From Anthropogastromicrobium sp050944455 (GTDB lineage: Bacteria; Bacillota; Clostridia; Lachnospirales; Lachnospiraceae): DNA of 64,000 nucleotides. A program made the position numbers and the translations under genes. The notes under the pieces are model-generated. The model had not been told where the DNA came from, made no database searches, and saw nothing but the letters and a program-made list of their open reading frames with translations. The DNA lies in NCBI GenBank assembly GCA_050944455.1, contig JBMNRC010000016.1, positions 3,788 through 67,787 on the forward strand, read 5' to 3'. The first letter of the stretch is position 1. Every line of letters starts with the position of its first letter. Positions 43,384-51,230 of the stretch are shown here, one piece after another.

Positions 43384-43920
43384 ATGAAAATTTCCGCAAA
43401 ACAGTCGGCCATGACCGCTGTGCTGCTCGCGCTGGCCATCGCCAGCCAGTTTCTTAAAAATGTATCTGTATATCTGACGGGCCCGGTGATCAATCTGGTT
43501 CTGATGACGGCCGCAGCGTTCTGCGGGCTGATTCCGGCCCTGATACTCTCCGCAATTACGCCGGTCACGTCTTTTCTGATCACGGGTTCGCCCCTGATGG
43601 CCGCTATCCCCGTGCTGATCCCGGCCATCATGCTGGGGAACGCTGTTCTGGTGCTGGTCATGCATTTCGCTCACAGGAAGGGGATGAGCTGGGCAGCGGC
43701 GTGGATTCCCGGCGCGGCTGCAAAGAGCGCTGTGATGGCTGTGCTGATCTCGGGCGTCATTCTCACTGTTCTCGGCCCGGGGACGGGGCTGCCGGAAGCT
43801 GCGCTGAACGCCGCGAGGCTTACTTTCTCCGTGACTCAGCTGATTACTGCTTTTATCGGCGGCCTCCTGTTTCTGCCGGTGCACGCCGCGCTGCTCAAAG
43901 CGGGATACAGGGAAATCTGA
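43384..43920 (+). CDS. ECF transporter S component-like membrane protein
   Basis: 178 residues and about five to six membrane segments (TAVLLALAIASQFLKNVSVYL, VINLVLMTAAAFCGLIPALILS, LISGVILTVLGP). The size, Ala/Leu-rich helices and the early substrate-loop region are those of S components of energy-coupling-factor vitamin or cofactor importers. The substrate cannot be read. ATG 43384 follows GGAGGATAA, 17 bases after the hydrogenase, so the two are co-transcribed; a role in delivering a factor for the hydrogenase is inference only. A long hairpin ends the unit. Confidence 0.8.
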   Translation: MKISAKQSAMTAVLLALAIASQFLKNVSVYLTGPVINLVLMTAAAFCGLIPALILSAITPVTSFLITGSPLMAAIPVLIPAIMLGNAVLVLVMHFAHRKGMSWAAAWIPGAAAKSAVMAVLISGVILTVLGPGTGLPEAALNAARLTFSVTQLITAFIGGLLFLPVHAALLKAGYREI

Positions 43921-43992
43921 ATGGATTCCCGGAGATTCCGGACGCTTTTGTGAAAATTTAAACGGGAATGCAAAGATTCCGGATGACAGGAA

Positions 43993-44036
43993 AGGGCCGG
44001 AGAAAGCTGTTTCAGCTTTTTCCGGCCCTCGTTTCC
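43993..44036. terminator. hairpin terminator between convergent units
   Basis: A 17-bp stem with one G-T wobble: 43993-44009 pairs with 44013-44029 around TTT. It lies between the ECF gene (plus) and rubrerythrin (minus). The tail CGTTTCCG is only moderately T-rich. Confidence 0.7.
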
Positions 44037-44071
44037 GATATTCTGCCTATCTTACTGGTAAGAAAGGAAGA

Positions 44072-44614
44072 TCAGTCCTTGAAGTATCTCTCCAGAAGGC
44101 CCTTGAACGCCTTGCCGTGACGGGCCTCATCCCTTGCCATCTCGTGAACCGCGTCATGGATCGCGTCGAGATTCTGCGCCTTCGCGCGCTTTGCGAGATC
44201 GGTCTTCCCGGCGGTAGCGCCGTTCTCAGCTTCTACGCGAAGCTGAAGGTTCTTCTTGGTGGAATCGGTGACGACTTCACCGAGCATTTCAGCGAACTTC
44301 GCCGCGTGAACAGCCTCTTCGCTGGCAGCCTTCTCATAGTAAAGGCCGATTTCCGGATATCCCTCGCGGTAAGCGACGCGGGACATTGCCAGATACATAC
44401 CGACCTCGCTGCACTCACCGCTGAAGTTCGCGCGGAGGTCCGCCTTGATGTCATCCGGGACGTCCTTGGCAACGCCGACAACGTGCTCGGAAGCCCAGGT
44501 CATCTCATCCTTCTGGGCAACGAATTTGGATGCCGGAGCACCGCATACCGGGCACTTCTCCGGAGCCTTGTCGCCTTCGTAAACATAACCGCATACACTG
44601 CATACAAATTTCAT
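44072..44614 (-). CDS. reverse rubrerythrin (rubredoxin domain first)
   Basis: 180-residue cytoplasmic peroxide/oxygen-defence protein. The N-terminus is a rubredoxin module (KFVCSVCGYVYEG and CPVCGAP, Cys pairs at about residues 5/8 and 20/23), followed by the four-helix di-iron domain with two Glu-x2-x-His sites (SGECSEVGMYLAMS, EEAVHAAKFAEML, MARDEARHGKAF). The rubredoxin-first order is that of reverse rubrerythrins, abundant H2O2 and O2 reductases of Clostridia that take electrons from NADH through carriers. ATG 44614 follows GGAAGGAG; the frame open upstream to 44710 has no ribosome site. perR lies 173 bases upstream in the same direction. Confidence 0.93.
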   Translation of the reverse strand: MKFVCSVCGYVYEGDKAPEKCPVCGAPASKFVAQKDEMTWASEHVVGVAKDVPDDIKADLRANFSGECSEVGMYLAMSRVAYREGYPEIGLYYEKAASEEAVHAAKFAEMLGEVVTDSTKKNLQLRVEAENGATAGKTDLAKRAKAQNLDAIHDAVHEMARDEARHGKAFKGLLERYFKD

Positions 44615-44681
44615 AATTTTCTCCTTCCGCGGCAGCCGCCGCAAAATTGATTCTGCGCCAGCCCGGCGCAGTGGGTATATA

Positions 44682-44706
44682 AGAAAACAGATCTGATCTG
44701 TTTTCT
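44682..44706. promoter_or_regulatory. perfect 25-bp palindrome upstream of rubrerythrin
   Basis: Two 12-bp arms, AGAAAACAGATC (44682-44693) and GATCTGTTTTCT (44695-44706), flank a single T. It lies between the perR stop and the rubrerythrin start, next to TATATA (44677-44682 region). It may be an operator for a dimeric regulator, or a low-GC terminator hairpin for perR. Confidence 0.6.
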
Positions 44707-44787
44707 GCAAAATAAGAAGAACATTGCGGAACCGGCGGAGCGGTTCTGCATGGCCGGCCCGGCCGGAACCGGGAACAGAACGGGAAA

Positions 44788-45240
44788 TTATTCGGAAAGC
44801 GGGGCCTCCGGCGGGCCTTCTTCCTGCTTTTCTCCGCCATCCACGCTTTCATCCTGTGATTCCTCTGCTTTCAGGCAGTCGGCGCAGATGCCATAGAACA
44901 TCAGTTCATGGTAATAAACTCTGCCGCCCAGATGCGCCTGAGCCAGATGGTTGAGCGATTCCATCGAAGTCATCGGGATATCGTCCACCCTGCCGCATTT
45001 TTTACAGTAAAAATGGTAGTGCGGCTGGGGATTGGGGTCGAACCGGTCGGATCCGTCGATATTCGAAAGCCGGCTGATTTCCCCGCTCTCCGAGAGAAGC
45101 GAGAGGTTCCTGTAGACGGTTCCAAGGCTCAGGCTGGGCATTTCCGGCTTCAGAGCCTCGTAAATGGTTTCCGCGGTGGGGTGATCCTTCCGCCCGGCTA
45201 AAAACCGTCGGATCTCCTCACGCTGTCTGCTGTACTTCAA
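44788..45240 (-). CDS. perR: PerR-like regulator of the Fur family
   Basis: 150-residue dimeric repressor that senses peroxide through metal-catalysed oxidation. N-terminal winged helix (MKYSRQREEIRRFL..., SLGTVYRNLSLLSESG), then metal-binding domain with the structural zinc pairs CKKCG (near residue 81) and CADC (near 121) and the regulatory-type ligands HYHFYC and HELMFYG. The ending (QDESVDGGEKQEEGPPEAPLSE) is an acidic tail not common to the family. Start is TTG 45240, which follows GGAGGCAG; no ATG fits better. A PerR-box-like site overlaps its own promoter, and rubrerythrin lies downstream, so PerR rather than Fur or Zur is the best reading. Confidence 0.85.
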   Translation of the reverse strand: MKYSRQREEIRRFLAGRKDHPTAETIYEALKPEMPSLSLGTVYRNLSLLSESGEISRLSNIDGSDRFDPNPQPHYHFYCKKCGRVDDIPMTSMESLNHLAQAHLGGRVYYHELMFYGICADCLKAEESQDESVDGGEKQEEGPPEAPLSE

Positions 45241-45255
45241 ATAGCTGCCTCCAAA

Positions 45256-45270
45256 TAATAATGATTATCG
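45256..45270 (-). promoter_or_regulatory. PerR-box-like operator at the perR promoter
   Basis: TAATAATGATTATCG matches the PerR box (TTATAATNATTATAA) at 11 of 14 fixed positions and lies just downstream of the -10 of the perR promoter, around the transcription start, as expected for self-repression. Confidence 0.6.
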
Positions 45271-45276
45271 TTTTTT

Positions 45277-45305
45277 ATTATAATGGCTGGAAGGAAAAAG
45301 TGCAA
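45277..45305 (-). promoter_or_regulatory. sigma-A promoter of perR
   Basis: On the minus strand, TTGCAC (45305-45300) and a perfect TATAAT (45282-45277) are separated by 17 bp. Confidence 0.8.
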
Positions 45306-45391
45306 GGGCCAATAGAAAATTTTCAGGCCACCTGTCCTGAACCGGCCGGCGACCGGCTGCCTCCGCTCCCGGTCAGCTATCCGCAGGCTTG

Positions 45392-45419
45392 TTGCGCAGG
45401 CCGCTGATTATGGTATACT
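45392..45419 (+). promoter_or_regulatory. extended -10 promoter of relQ
   Basis: TGGTATACT (45411-45419) is an extended -10 element; TTGCGC (45392-45397) lies 16 bp upstream. Confidence 0.6.
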
Positions 45420-45473
45420 GAAAACAGCAGAGTCCCCGGCATGATGGCCCGGGACGGGAAAGGAAGAGTGATA

Positions 45474-46421
45474 ATGGAAGAAAGCGGCATCGGGGGAGAG
45501 GAGTTTTCAAGACTCATGCTCGGCTACAGATCTGCTCTCAAAACAGTACAGACGAAAATTGAAATTCTGAACGACGATTTCATCACCGTTCACCACTACA
45601 ACCCGATTGAACACGTCAAATACAGAATCAAGAAAAAGGACAGCATCATCCGCAAACTGAAAAAGAACGGACATGAAATCACCATCGAAAACATGGTCAG
45701 GTATGTGAATGACATCGCGGGAATCCGCATTATCTGTTCGTTTGTTTCCGACATTTACCGTCTCGCGGACGTCATTACCGGCCAGTCCGACCTGGAAGTT
45801 CTCACGGTGAAAAATTACCTGATTTCACCGAAAGACAACGGATATACGAGCTATCATATGATCCTTTCGGTTCCGGTTTACCTTTCGGACGGCGAGAGAC
45901 ATGTGAAGGTTGAAGTGCAGATCCGGACCATCGCCATGGATTTCTGGGCTTCCCTCGATCACAAAATCCGTTACAAATTTGAAGGCCAGACGCCGGATTA
46001 CATCGGCGTCCAGCTGAAGAACTGCGCGGATATCGTCGCCAGTCTCGACAGAAAAATGGAACAGCTCAACCGGGATATTCAGGGAATTGCCCGTGAACAG
46101 ACTGTCTCCGTGGAGGAACAGAGTGAAAAACAGCAGCATGACTCGGAAGCTCTGAGACGATCCGTGATCGAGAACGGGAGTGACGGCTGGCAGCAGTATT
46201 TCGCCGAAGGCCTTCTCCCGGACGACGGCTGGAGACAGGACGGGCCGAAAGATGCTGATGAAATCATGGATCCTGCTCCGTCAGTGAAAACCTGGCCGGA
46301 AGATTCAGTGGATGACCTGTTCCCGGATGAAGAGGAAAACGCGGATCCGGATTCCGGAGGGAAGAACGCTGCGGATACCGGCGGGGAGAAACCATCCGAA
46401 CCGGAAAAGCCGGGCAGATAA
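45474..46421 (+). CDS. small alarmone synthetase (RelQ/YjbM-like GTP pyrophosphokinase)
   Basis: Makes (p)ppGpp from ATP and GDP/GTP. From ATG 45474 (after GGAAAGGAAG) the protein has 315 residues. The RelA/SpoT synthetase domain covers about 10-215: YRIKKKDSIIRKL, IAGIRIICSFVSDIYRLADVI, DNGYTSYHMILSVPV and VEVQIRTIAMDFWASLDHKIRYK. Small synthetases are normally about 210-260 residues; here a disordered, acidic C-terminal extension of about 80 residues (MDPAPSVKTWPEDSVDDLF..., ending GEKPSEPEKPGR) is added. No hydrolase or TGS domain is present. xpt follows 91 bases later in the same direction, a link through purine pools since (p)ppGpp is known to act on purine salvage enzymes. Confidence 0.9.
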   Translation: MEESGIGGEEFSRLMLGYRSALKTVQTKIEILNDDFITVHHYNPIEHVKYRIKKKDSIIRKLKKNGHEITIENMVRYVNDIAGIRIICSFVSDIYRLADVITGQSDLEVLTVKNYLISPKDNGYTSYHMILSVPVYLSDGERHVKVEVQIRTIAMDFWASLDHKIRYKFEGQTPDYIGVQLKNCADIVASLDRKMEQLNRDIQGIAREQTVSVEEQSEKQQHDSEALRRSVIENGSDGWQQYFAEGLLPDDGWRQDGPKDADEIMDPAPSVKTWPEDSVDDLFPDEEENADPDSGGKNAADTGGEKPSEPEKPGR

Positions 46422-46512
46422 CTGACAGGAATTCGTAAGATCTTTGCGCCGGATGACCGGCCCGCATATCTGAGATACTCCCTGCTGCAGGGAAGAAAGA
46501 AGGAAGGAAGCC

Positions 46513-47112
46513 ATGAAACTTCTGGAAGACAGAATCCGCAGAGACGGAATCGTGAAACCGGGGAATGTCCTGAAAGTGGACAGTTTTCTGAATCACCAGA
46601 TCGATATCGGACTGTACAACGAGATGGGAAAGGAGTGGAAACGCCTTTTTGAGGGATCGGAAGTCACGAAAATCCTGACCATTGAAGCCAGCGGGATCGG
46701 GCTCGCCTGCATCACCGCACAGTACTTTCATGTTCCTGTGGTTTTCGCGAAAAAATCCCAGAGCATCAATCTGGACGGTGAGTCTTATACAACCAAAATC
46801 CGCTCTTTTACCCACCAGAGAGTTTACGATGTGATCGTCTCCCGGAAATATCTGTCTCCTGAAGATAAAATTCTGATAATCGACGATTTCCTCGCCAACG
46901 GCTGCGCGCTCGAAGGCTTGATTGAAATTATCCGGGAGGCCGGGGCTTCCGTAGCCGGCGTCGGCATCGCCGTGGAGAAAGGATTTCAGGACGGCGGCAG
47001 AAAAATCCGCGCGATGGGAATCCGGGTCGAATCTCTCGCGGTGGTGAGTTCCATGAATCCGGAAACCGGGGAAATCACATTCAGCACGGACACGGATTCG
47101 GACCGCGTCTGA
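46513..47112 (+). CDS. xpt: xanthine phosphoribosyltransferase
   Basis: Salvages xanthine to XMP with PRPP. 199 residues; ATG 46513 follows GAAGGAAGG. The sequence fits Xpt along its length: MKLLEDRIRRDGIVKPGNVLKVDSFLNHQ opening, EASGIGLACITAQYFHVPVVFAKK, and the PRPP-binding loop ILIIDDFLANGCAL near residue 122. No purine riboswitch is visible upstream, unlike in Bacillus; the gene may instead be transcribed from the relQ promoter. Confidence 0.95.
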   Translation: MKLLEDRIRRDGIVKPGNVLKVDSFLNHQIDIGLYNEMGKEWKRLFEGSEVTKILTIEASGIGLACITAQYFHVPVVFAKKSQSINLDGESYTTKIRSFTHQRVYDVIVSRKYLSPEDKILIIDDFLANGCALEGLIEIIREAGASVAGVGIAVEKGFQDGGRKIRAMGIRVESLAVVSSMNPETGEITFSTDTDSDRV

Positions 47113-47191
47113 GCGCTGATGTGCGGATCGGCCTGCTTTGCACTGTTTAATGCTGCAGGAGATCAGGGCCGGCTGCAAATCTAAAGTATTT

Positions 47192-47220
47192 TTGACACCT
47201 CTAGTTTTTTTTGTTACAAT
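47192..47220 (+). promoter_or_regulatory. sigma-A promoter of the exported PPIase gene
   Basis: A perfect TTGACA (47192-47197), 17 bp, TACAAT (47215-47220). The spacer includes an eight-base T-run. Confidence 0.85.
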
Positions 47221-47291
47221 GTTTTTCAGGTTTTAGTTCCGGCAAACGGGAAACCGTCCGGAAAATCTCATATATTGAAAGGATTACAGCA

Positions 47292-48560
47292 ATGAATAAG
47301 AAAATTGCAGCATCATTACTTGCTTTGAGCCTTGCTTCCATGGCAGCGCCCACAGCAGCTTTTGCTGATGAAACAGCTTCTGAGGATGTCACGGAAGAAG
47401 CGGCGGAGGAAACGACGTCCCCTGTTTCGGAGGCTCCTACTGAGATGGAGAGCGAAGCTGAATCCGAGTCAGCCGAAGAGACGTATGATTACAGCGTATA
47501 TTTCGATGAAAACGGCTTCTTCGCGGGTGTCACCGCGCTGGATTATGTCTCTCTCCCCGAGTATACCGGTGTGCAGATTCCGGCTTCCGAAGTGACTCCG
47601 ACGGATTCCGAGGTTCAGGCCAAGATCGATGAGATGGTCCAGAGCTATACAACCACCGAGCAGGTTACGGAGGGAACCGTTGAGGAAGGCGACAGCGTAA
47701 ACATCGATTATGTCGGAACCATCGACGGAGTGGAGTTCGACGGTGGCAGCACTGACGGCAACGGTACGACGGTCACCGCGGGCGGGACCAATTACATTGA
47801 TGATTTCCTTGACCAGCTGATCGGGCATGAAGTCGGCGAGACGTTTGATATCAACGTTACCTTCCCGGACGATTACGGAGTTGATGAGCTCAACGGCAAG
47901 GACGCCGTATTCACGACCACCATCAATTATATTGAAAAATCGGTTATCCCGGAAGTCACGGACGATTTCGTGAAGGAAAATCTCGGGTATGACACGGTGG
48001 ACGCTTACAAGCAGTCCCTCTACGATGATATCTACAATGAGCACCTGAGCGAATCCCTGCTCAACTGGCTGATTGAGAATTCCATCGTTTCCGATGTTCC
48101 GCAATCTGTTGTCGAAGCCCTCTATCAGGTCCAGTATGATTATTACGAGCGTCTGGGATCCCTGTACGGCTATGATGTGGATACCATCCTGAGCATGTTC
48201 GGTTCCGACACGGAGTCCCTTTACAGCCAGTGCGAGACTTACGCTTCCAACTACCTGGTTCTGCAGGCAGTGATGGAGGACGCTTCCCTGGAAGTCACTC
48301 CTGAGTATTTTATGGAAGTCAATAATACGGACGAGGATACCTACAATACCTATGTCGATTATTATGGCGTCGGATACGTTCATTTCACCGCAATTTCCAA
48401 CTGCGTGACAGATTTCATGAAGCAGAGCGCGGTAGTGTATGACGATTCCGCGGAAATCGAGAGCGAAGCGGAGAGCGAGACCGCCATCGAAGCCGAAACC
48501 GCTGAGGAAACCGTGACGACAGCGGAAACTGTCGGGGAAACCACCGAGGCAGCTGAATAA
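47292..48560 (+). CDS. exported trigger-factor-like FKBP peptidyl-prolyl isomerase
   Basis: 422 residues. Sec signal peptide (MNKKIAASLLALSLASM..., cleavage after TAAFA, residue 25), then a Thr/Glu/Ser-rich acidic linker (about 26-70), an FKBP-type isomerase domain (about 125-220: EEGDSVNIDYVGTIDGVEFDGG, FLDQLIGHEVGETFDINVTFPDDYG) and a helical region like the trigger-factor C-terminal chaperone domain (about 230-385). No N-terminal ribosome-binding domain and no lipobox. It ends in an acidic Thr/Ala/Glu tail (VGETTEAAE). A role in folding exported proteins is inferred. ATG 47292; the ribosome site is weak (GAAAGGATT). The long upstream frame crosses the promoter. Confidence 0.88.
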   Translation: MNKKIAASLLALSLASMAAPTAAFADETASEDVTEEAAEETTSPVSEAPTEMESEAESESAEETYDYSVYFDENGFFAGVTALDYVSLPEYTGVQIPASEVTPTDSEVQAKIDEMVQSYTTTEQVTEGTVEEGDSVNIDYVGTIDGVEFDGGSTDGNGTTVTAGGTNYIDDFLDQLIGHEVGETFDINVTFPDDYGVDELNGKDAVFTTTINYIEKSVIPEVTDDFVKENLGYDTVDAYKQSLYDDIYNEHLSESLLNWLIENSIVSDVPQSVVEALYQVQYDYYERLGSLYGYDVDTILSMFGSDTESLYSQCETYASNYLVLQAVMEDASLEVTPEYFMEVNNTDEDTYNTYVDYYGVGYVHFTAISNCVTDFMKQSAVVYDDSAEIESEAESETAIEAETAEETVTTAETVGETTEAAE

Positions 48561-48639
48561 TGGCTGTTCCGGATACGGGAGATCTTCAACGTATCCGTAC
48601 CCGGTGAATTCCCTTTATGAAAATTTCTTCTGTAGATTT

Positions 48640-48668
48640 ATCCCCGGCGTAAGCCGGGGATTTTTTTC
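48640..48668 (+). terminator. rho-independent terminator of the PPIase gene
   Basis: TCCCCGGC (48641-48648), GTAA loop, GCCGGGGA (48653-48660), seven T's. The stem extends by an A-T pair. Confidence 0.9.
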
Positions 48669-48670
48669 GG

Positions 48671-48757
48671 ATCGGCGGTCAATACCGATCTCATGCCGCA
48701 GCAAACGCCACAGGGAATAATCAGGGGGATTTTTTAAATCGGCGGTCAATACTGATC
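48671..48757. repeat. 20-bp direct repeat downstream of the PPIase terminator
   Basis: ATCGGCGGTCAATACCGATC (48671-48690) recurs at 48738-48757 with one change (T for C). Each copy is preceded by a similar GGGGATTTTTT stretch, so the duplicated unit is about 35 bp. No gene lies in 48670-48946. Confidence 0.75.
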
Positions 48758-48946
48758 AGTGCTGATGCGGACCGGGTCGATGCGGGTTGATTCCAACCCG
48801 AGGCTGCCTGGTTTCATGACGGTGCAGTCCAGGGCCTTCTGCTGTCCGGGATCCATCAGGCGGACTCATTGAGAGAGTCTCATTGCGGTTGGAAACCATT
48901 TGATGCGAATTTGACTTCCTTATATGGGTTAGTGCTCCCGGATTTA

Positions 48947-48975
48947 TTGACAGTATCGCGGAAAGCTGATAAACT
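48947..48975 (+). promoter_or_regulatory. sigma-A promoter of the lipoprotein gene
   Basis: A perfect TTGACA (48947-48952), 17 bp, TAAACT (48970-48975). Confidence 0.75.
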
Positions 48976-49051
48976 GACAATATGGAAAATTTGTAAGCCA
49001 TGCTGATCATTACGGGATTCAGGATGGCTGCAGAGCAAAGGAGAACTTGCA

Positions 49052-49834
49052 TTGAAGCGCAGAAAACTGATCAGAACCTTGTCCGTTTTCGCGGCAGCAG
49101 CCATGATAACACTGAGCGGGTGTTATTACGGATACGGCGGCTACGGATCCTGGTCTCAGAATACACCGAAAACGACGGCCGCGGTAGATACAATTCCCGC
49201 GCTTGAGATGTCCGAGCTTGCGGACAGCACGGGAATGTTCGTGTTCCCCGGCGTAACGTGGGGAATGACCCAGGAGGAGGTTGAATCGGCACTTGGCATT
49301 TCCATCGGGACACTGACAGAGTTCGCTGATGGCGGCGGCTACGCGGATCTCAATGTCAACTATAATGTCGACGGAAAGATTTCCGTAGGTATGATGCCGG
49401 TTTTTGATGAAGACGGAGGTCTCAGCAGCCTGTCGATTTATTTTGAGGATCTGTACACGGCTGAGGAACTGGATCAGCTGTACGCGGACACTGTCGCGGA
49501 CGCGACAGCCGCGTTCGGCGATCCGGCGAAAGTAACGCCGGAAGACCGTGACGTAAACAATACGACCTACCATACCGAGACTACTTTCTGGTTTTTCGAC
49601 GTCAGCGAGACGCAGCAGACCAGTCTGCAGATCGGTACTACCGACGTCGGCAAGGGCACAAACGCGGTGATTATCGGCGTCAATTCCTATGACCCGGCTA
49701 CCCTGGAGGATGAGACCGGAGAGGACGCCACGGATATGGAAACCGAAGTGTCCGGCAGTGTGGAGACGGCGGAAGCCGATACATCCGCTTTTCCCGCGGA
49801 AGAGACGTCAGCCGAAGAGTCCCAGGCACAATAA
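49052..49834 (+). CDS. hypothetical lipoprotein
   Basis: 260 residues, start TTG 49052 after AAAGGAG (8-base spacing). The N-terminus is a lipoprotein signal (MKRRKLIRTLSVFAAAAMIT) with lipobox LSGC (Cys24), then a Tyr/Gly-rich stretch (YYGYGGYGSW). I recognise no family. The central part (about 60-210, FPGVTWGMTQEEVESALG...) looks like a compact secreted domain with a repeated pattern of a helix, then beta strands; the phrase WGMTQEEVESALG recalls SmpA/BamE-like folds only loosely. The C-terminal 40 residues are acidic and Thr/Ser/Ala-rich (EETSAEESQAQ). It is the only exported protein of this cluster with a lipid anchor. Confidence 0.75.
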   Translation: MKRRKLIRTLSVFAAAAMITLSGCYYGYGGYGSWSQNTPKTTAAVDTIPALEMSELADSTGMFVFPGVTWGMTQEEVESALGISIGTLTEFADGGGYADLNVNYNVDGKISVGMMPVFDEDGGLSSLSIYFEDLYTAEELDQLYADTVADATAAFGDPAKVTPEDRDVNNTTYHTETTFWFFDVSETQQTSLQIGTTDVGKGTNAVIIGVNSYDPATLEDETGEDATDMETEVSGSVETAEADTSAFPAEETSAEESQAQ

Positions 49835-49993
49835 TTTTCACGGATTTTGAAAAAAGGTTCCGCGGGAACCGAAATTGCGCCGCAGCAGCATCCCGAAAGC
49901 GTTTTGCTTCCGGATTATAATACCAGCAGCAGTCAGCAGGCGCGCTGAAGCGCAGGCCTGCATTACAGCACATCACAGCAAAGAGGAGAAGAC

Positions 49994-51181
49994 ATGAGAA
50001 AATTCAAAACAGTTGCAGCAGCAGTCACTGCTCTTGCCATCAGCGCGGTCCCGGCGGCGGTACCGGCGTCAGAGGCCGCGGCGGGAGATTCCCACACGGG
50101 AGAGGCAGTCATCGATGTTTCAGTGGATGGATCGGAATATCAGTTTGATCTGGTGCTCGACAAGGACGCGGACGGAAGTTTTGTCGGCAATATCTCCGCA
50201 GAGATCAGCAATTCGTCCGACACAGGCGGCGCATACACTTTCGCAAGCACGGACCTGATCCGTTACATCGATGATACGGAAACACTGTACGTCAATCTGG
50301 ATGAGATCAATACCATCTATCAGGATATCACCGGTTCAGCCGACCTCACCGCCGTTTATACCGCGTTGGGCATCAGCGGGTCCTGGATTGAGGTTCCGCT
50401 TGCCGATTTCGAGGAACTGGGCGATCTCGATAACGACGAAGTTATTGATGATCTGGAAGCTTCCGATTCCCTGAAGATGGATATCAGGGAAGCGCTGGCT
50501 CCGATCGCTGTATACACCGACTCTTCCTTCTCGGCAACATTTGATAATGACAGCCTGATTCAGACGGCTGACAATTTCGATACGGTGATTGCTGACCATA
50601 AGGATGAGTTAAAGTCCCTCACCAGGAAGTATTATGACAGCATGAATTCAACGTCGACGCAGGAGAGCACCAATCAGGCGGAGGAAATCATCCTCAACGC
50701 CTTTAAACCGTATGTTGAAGCCTATGCCGAAGGATACGCGTCAGTCACCGGCGATAACCAGGAAGAACTGGCATCCAGCCTGATGGAAGAACTCAGGAGC
50801 CAGATCGACGTCAGCATGTCCGCGTCTTTCAGCGACAGCAACGGATCTTCGATTACCCCTGAAGAATTCTGGGACGAGATCACGGATCTTTCGGATCAGC
50901 TGTCCGCGGACCTGGAGGAACAGGGACTCACTCTTTCCGGTACGGCGAACGGAAGTTCGTCTGACGACGGCGGATCGTTTGATTTTTCGCTCACGGCTTC
51001 CGGAGCCGAAAGCGAGGTCAATGTGAACTGCTCTGTCTCCTATGACGAGACGGTTCTTTCCGATACTTCCGTGGAAGTTCCGGAAAGCGCTACGCCGCTG
51101 ACAGATGTCGCCAGGACAATCGGACTCTACGTGGGTTATTCCGATGCATCCGCGGAAGAGACAACAGCCGCGGCCGAATAA
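49994..51181 (+). CDS. exported protein of unknown function
   Basis: 395 residues; ATG 49994 follows AAAGAGGAG. Sec signal peptide with cleavage after AAVPA (residue 25), no lipobox. I do not recognise the family. The mature protein is Asp/Ser/Glu-rich with almost no Cys (one near the end), and predicted beta-rich segments (IDVSVDGSEYQFDLVLDKDADGSFVGNISAEIS; SFDFSLTASGAESEVNVNCSVS) around a helical middle; the pattern of signal-seeking strands resembles a secreted lipoprotein-localisation-like (LolA-type) sheet, but this is only a guess. It ends in AEETTAAAE like its neighbours. Possible weak -10 TATAAT at 49916-49921. Confidence 0.7.
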   Translation: MRKFKTVAAAVTALAISAVPAAVPASEAAAGDSHTGEAVIDVSVDGSEYQFDLVLDKDADGSFVGNISAEISNSSDTGGAYTFASTDLIRYIDDTETLYVNLDEINTIYQDITGSADLTAVYTALGISGSWIEVPLADFEELGDLDNDEVIDDLEASDSLKMDIREALAPIAVYTDSSFSATFDNDSLIQTADNFDTVIADHKDELKSLTRKYYDSMNSTSTQESTNQAEEIILNAFKPYVEAYAEGYASVTGDNQEELASSLMEELRSQIDVSMSASFSDSNGSSITPEEFWDEITDLSDQLSADLEEQGLTLSGTANGSSSDDGGSFDFSLTASGAESEVNVNCSVSYDETVLSDTSVEVPESATPLTDVARTIGLYVGYSDASAEETTAAAE

Positions 51182-51230
51182 ACGGATAGCGGATTTCTGA
51201 AGATTCTGAAGATTATACTGAAAGACAGGA

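Noticed and set aside
46422..46512. Purine riboswitch upstream of xpt
   Set aside because: The 91-base gap is too short and lacks the conserved core.
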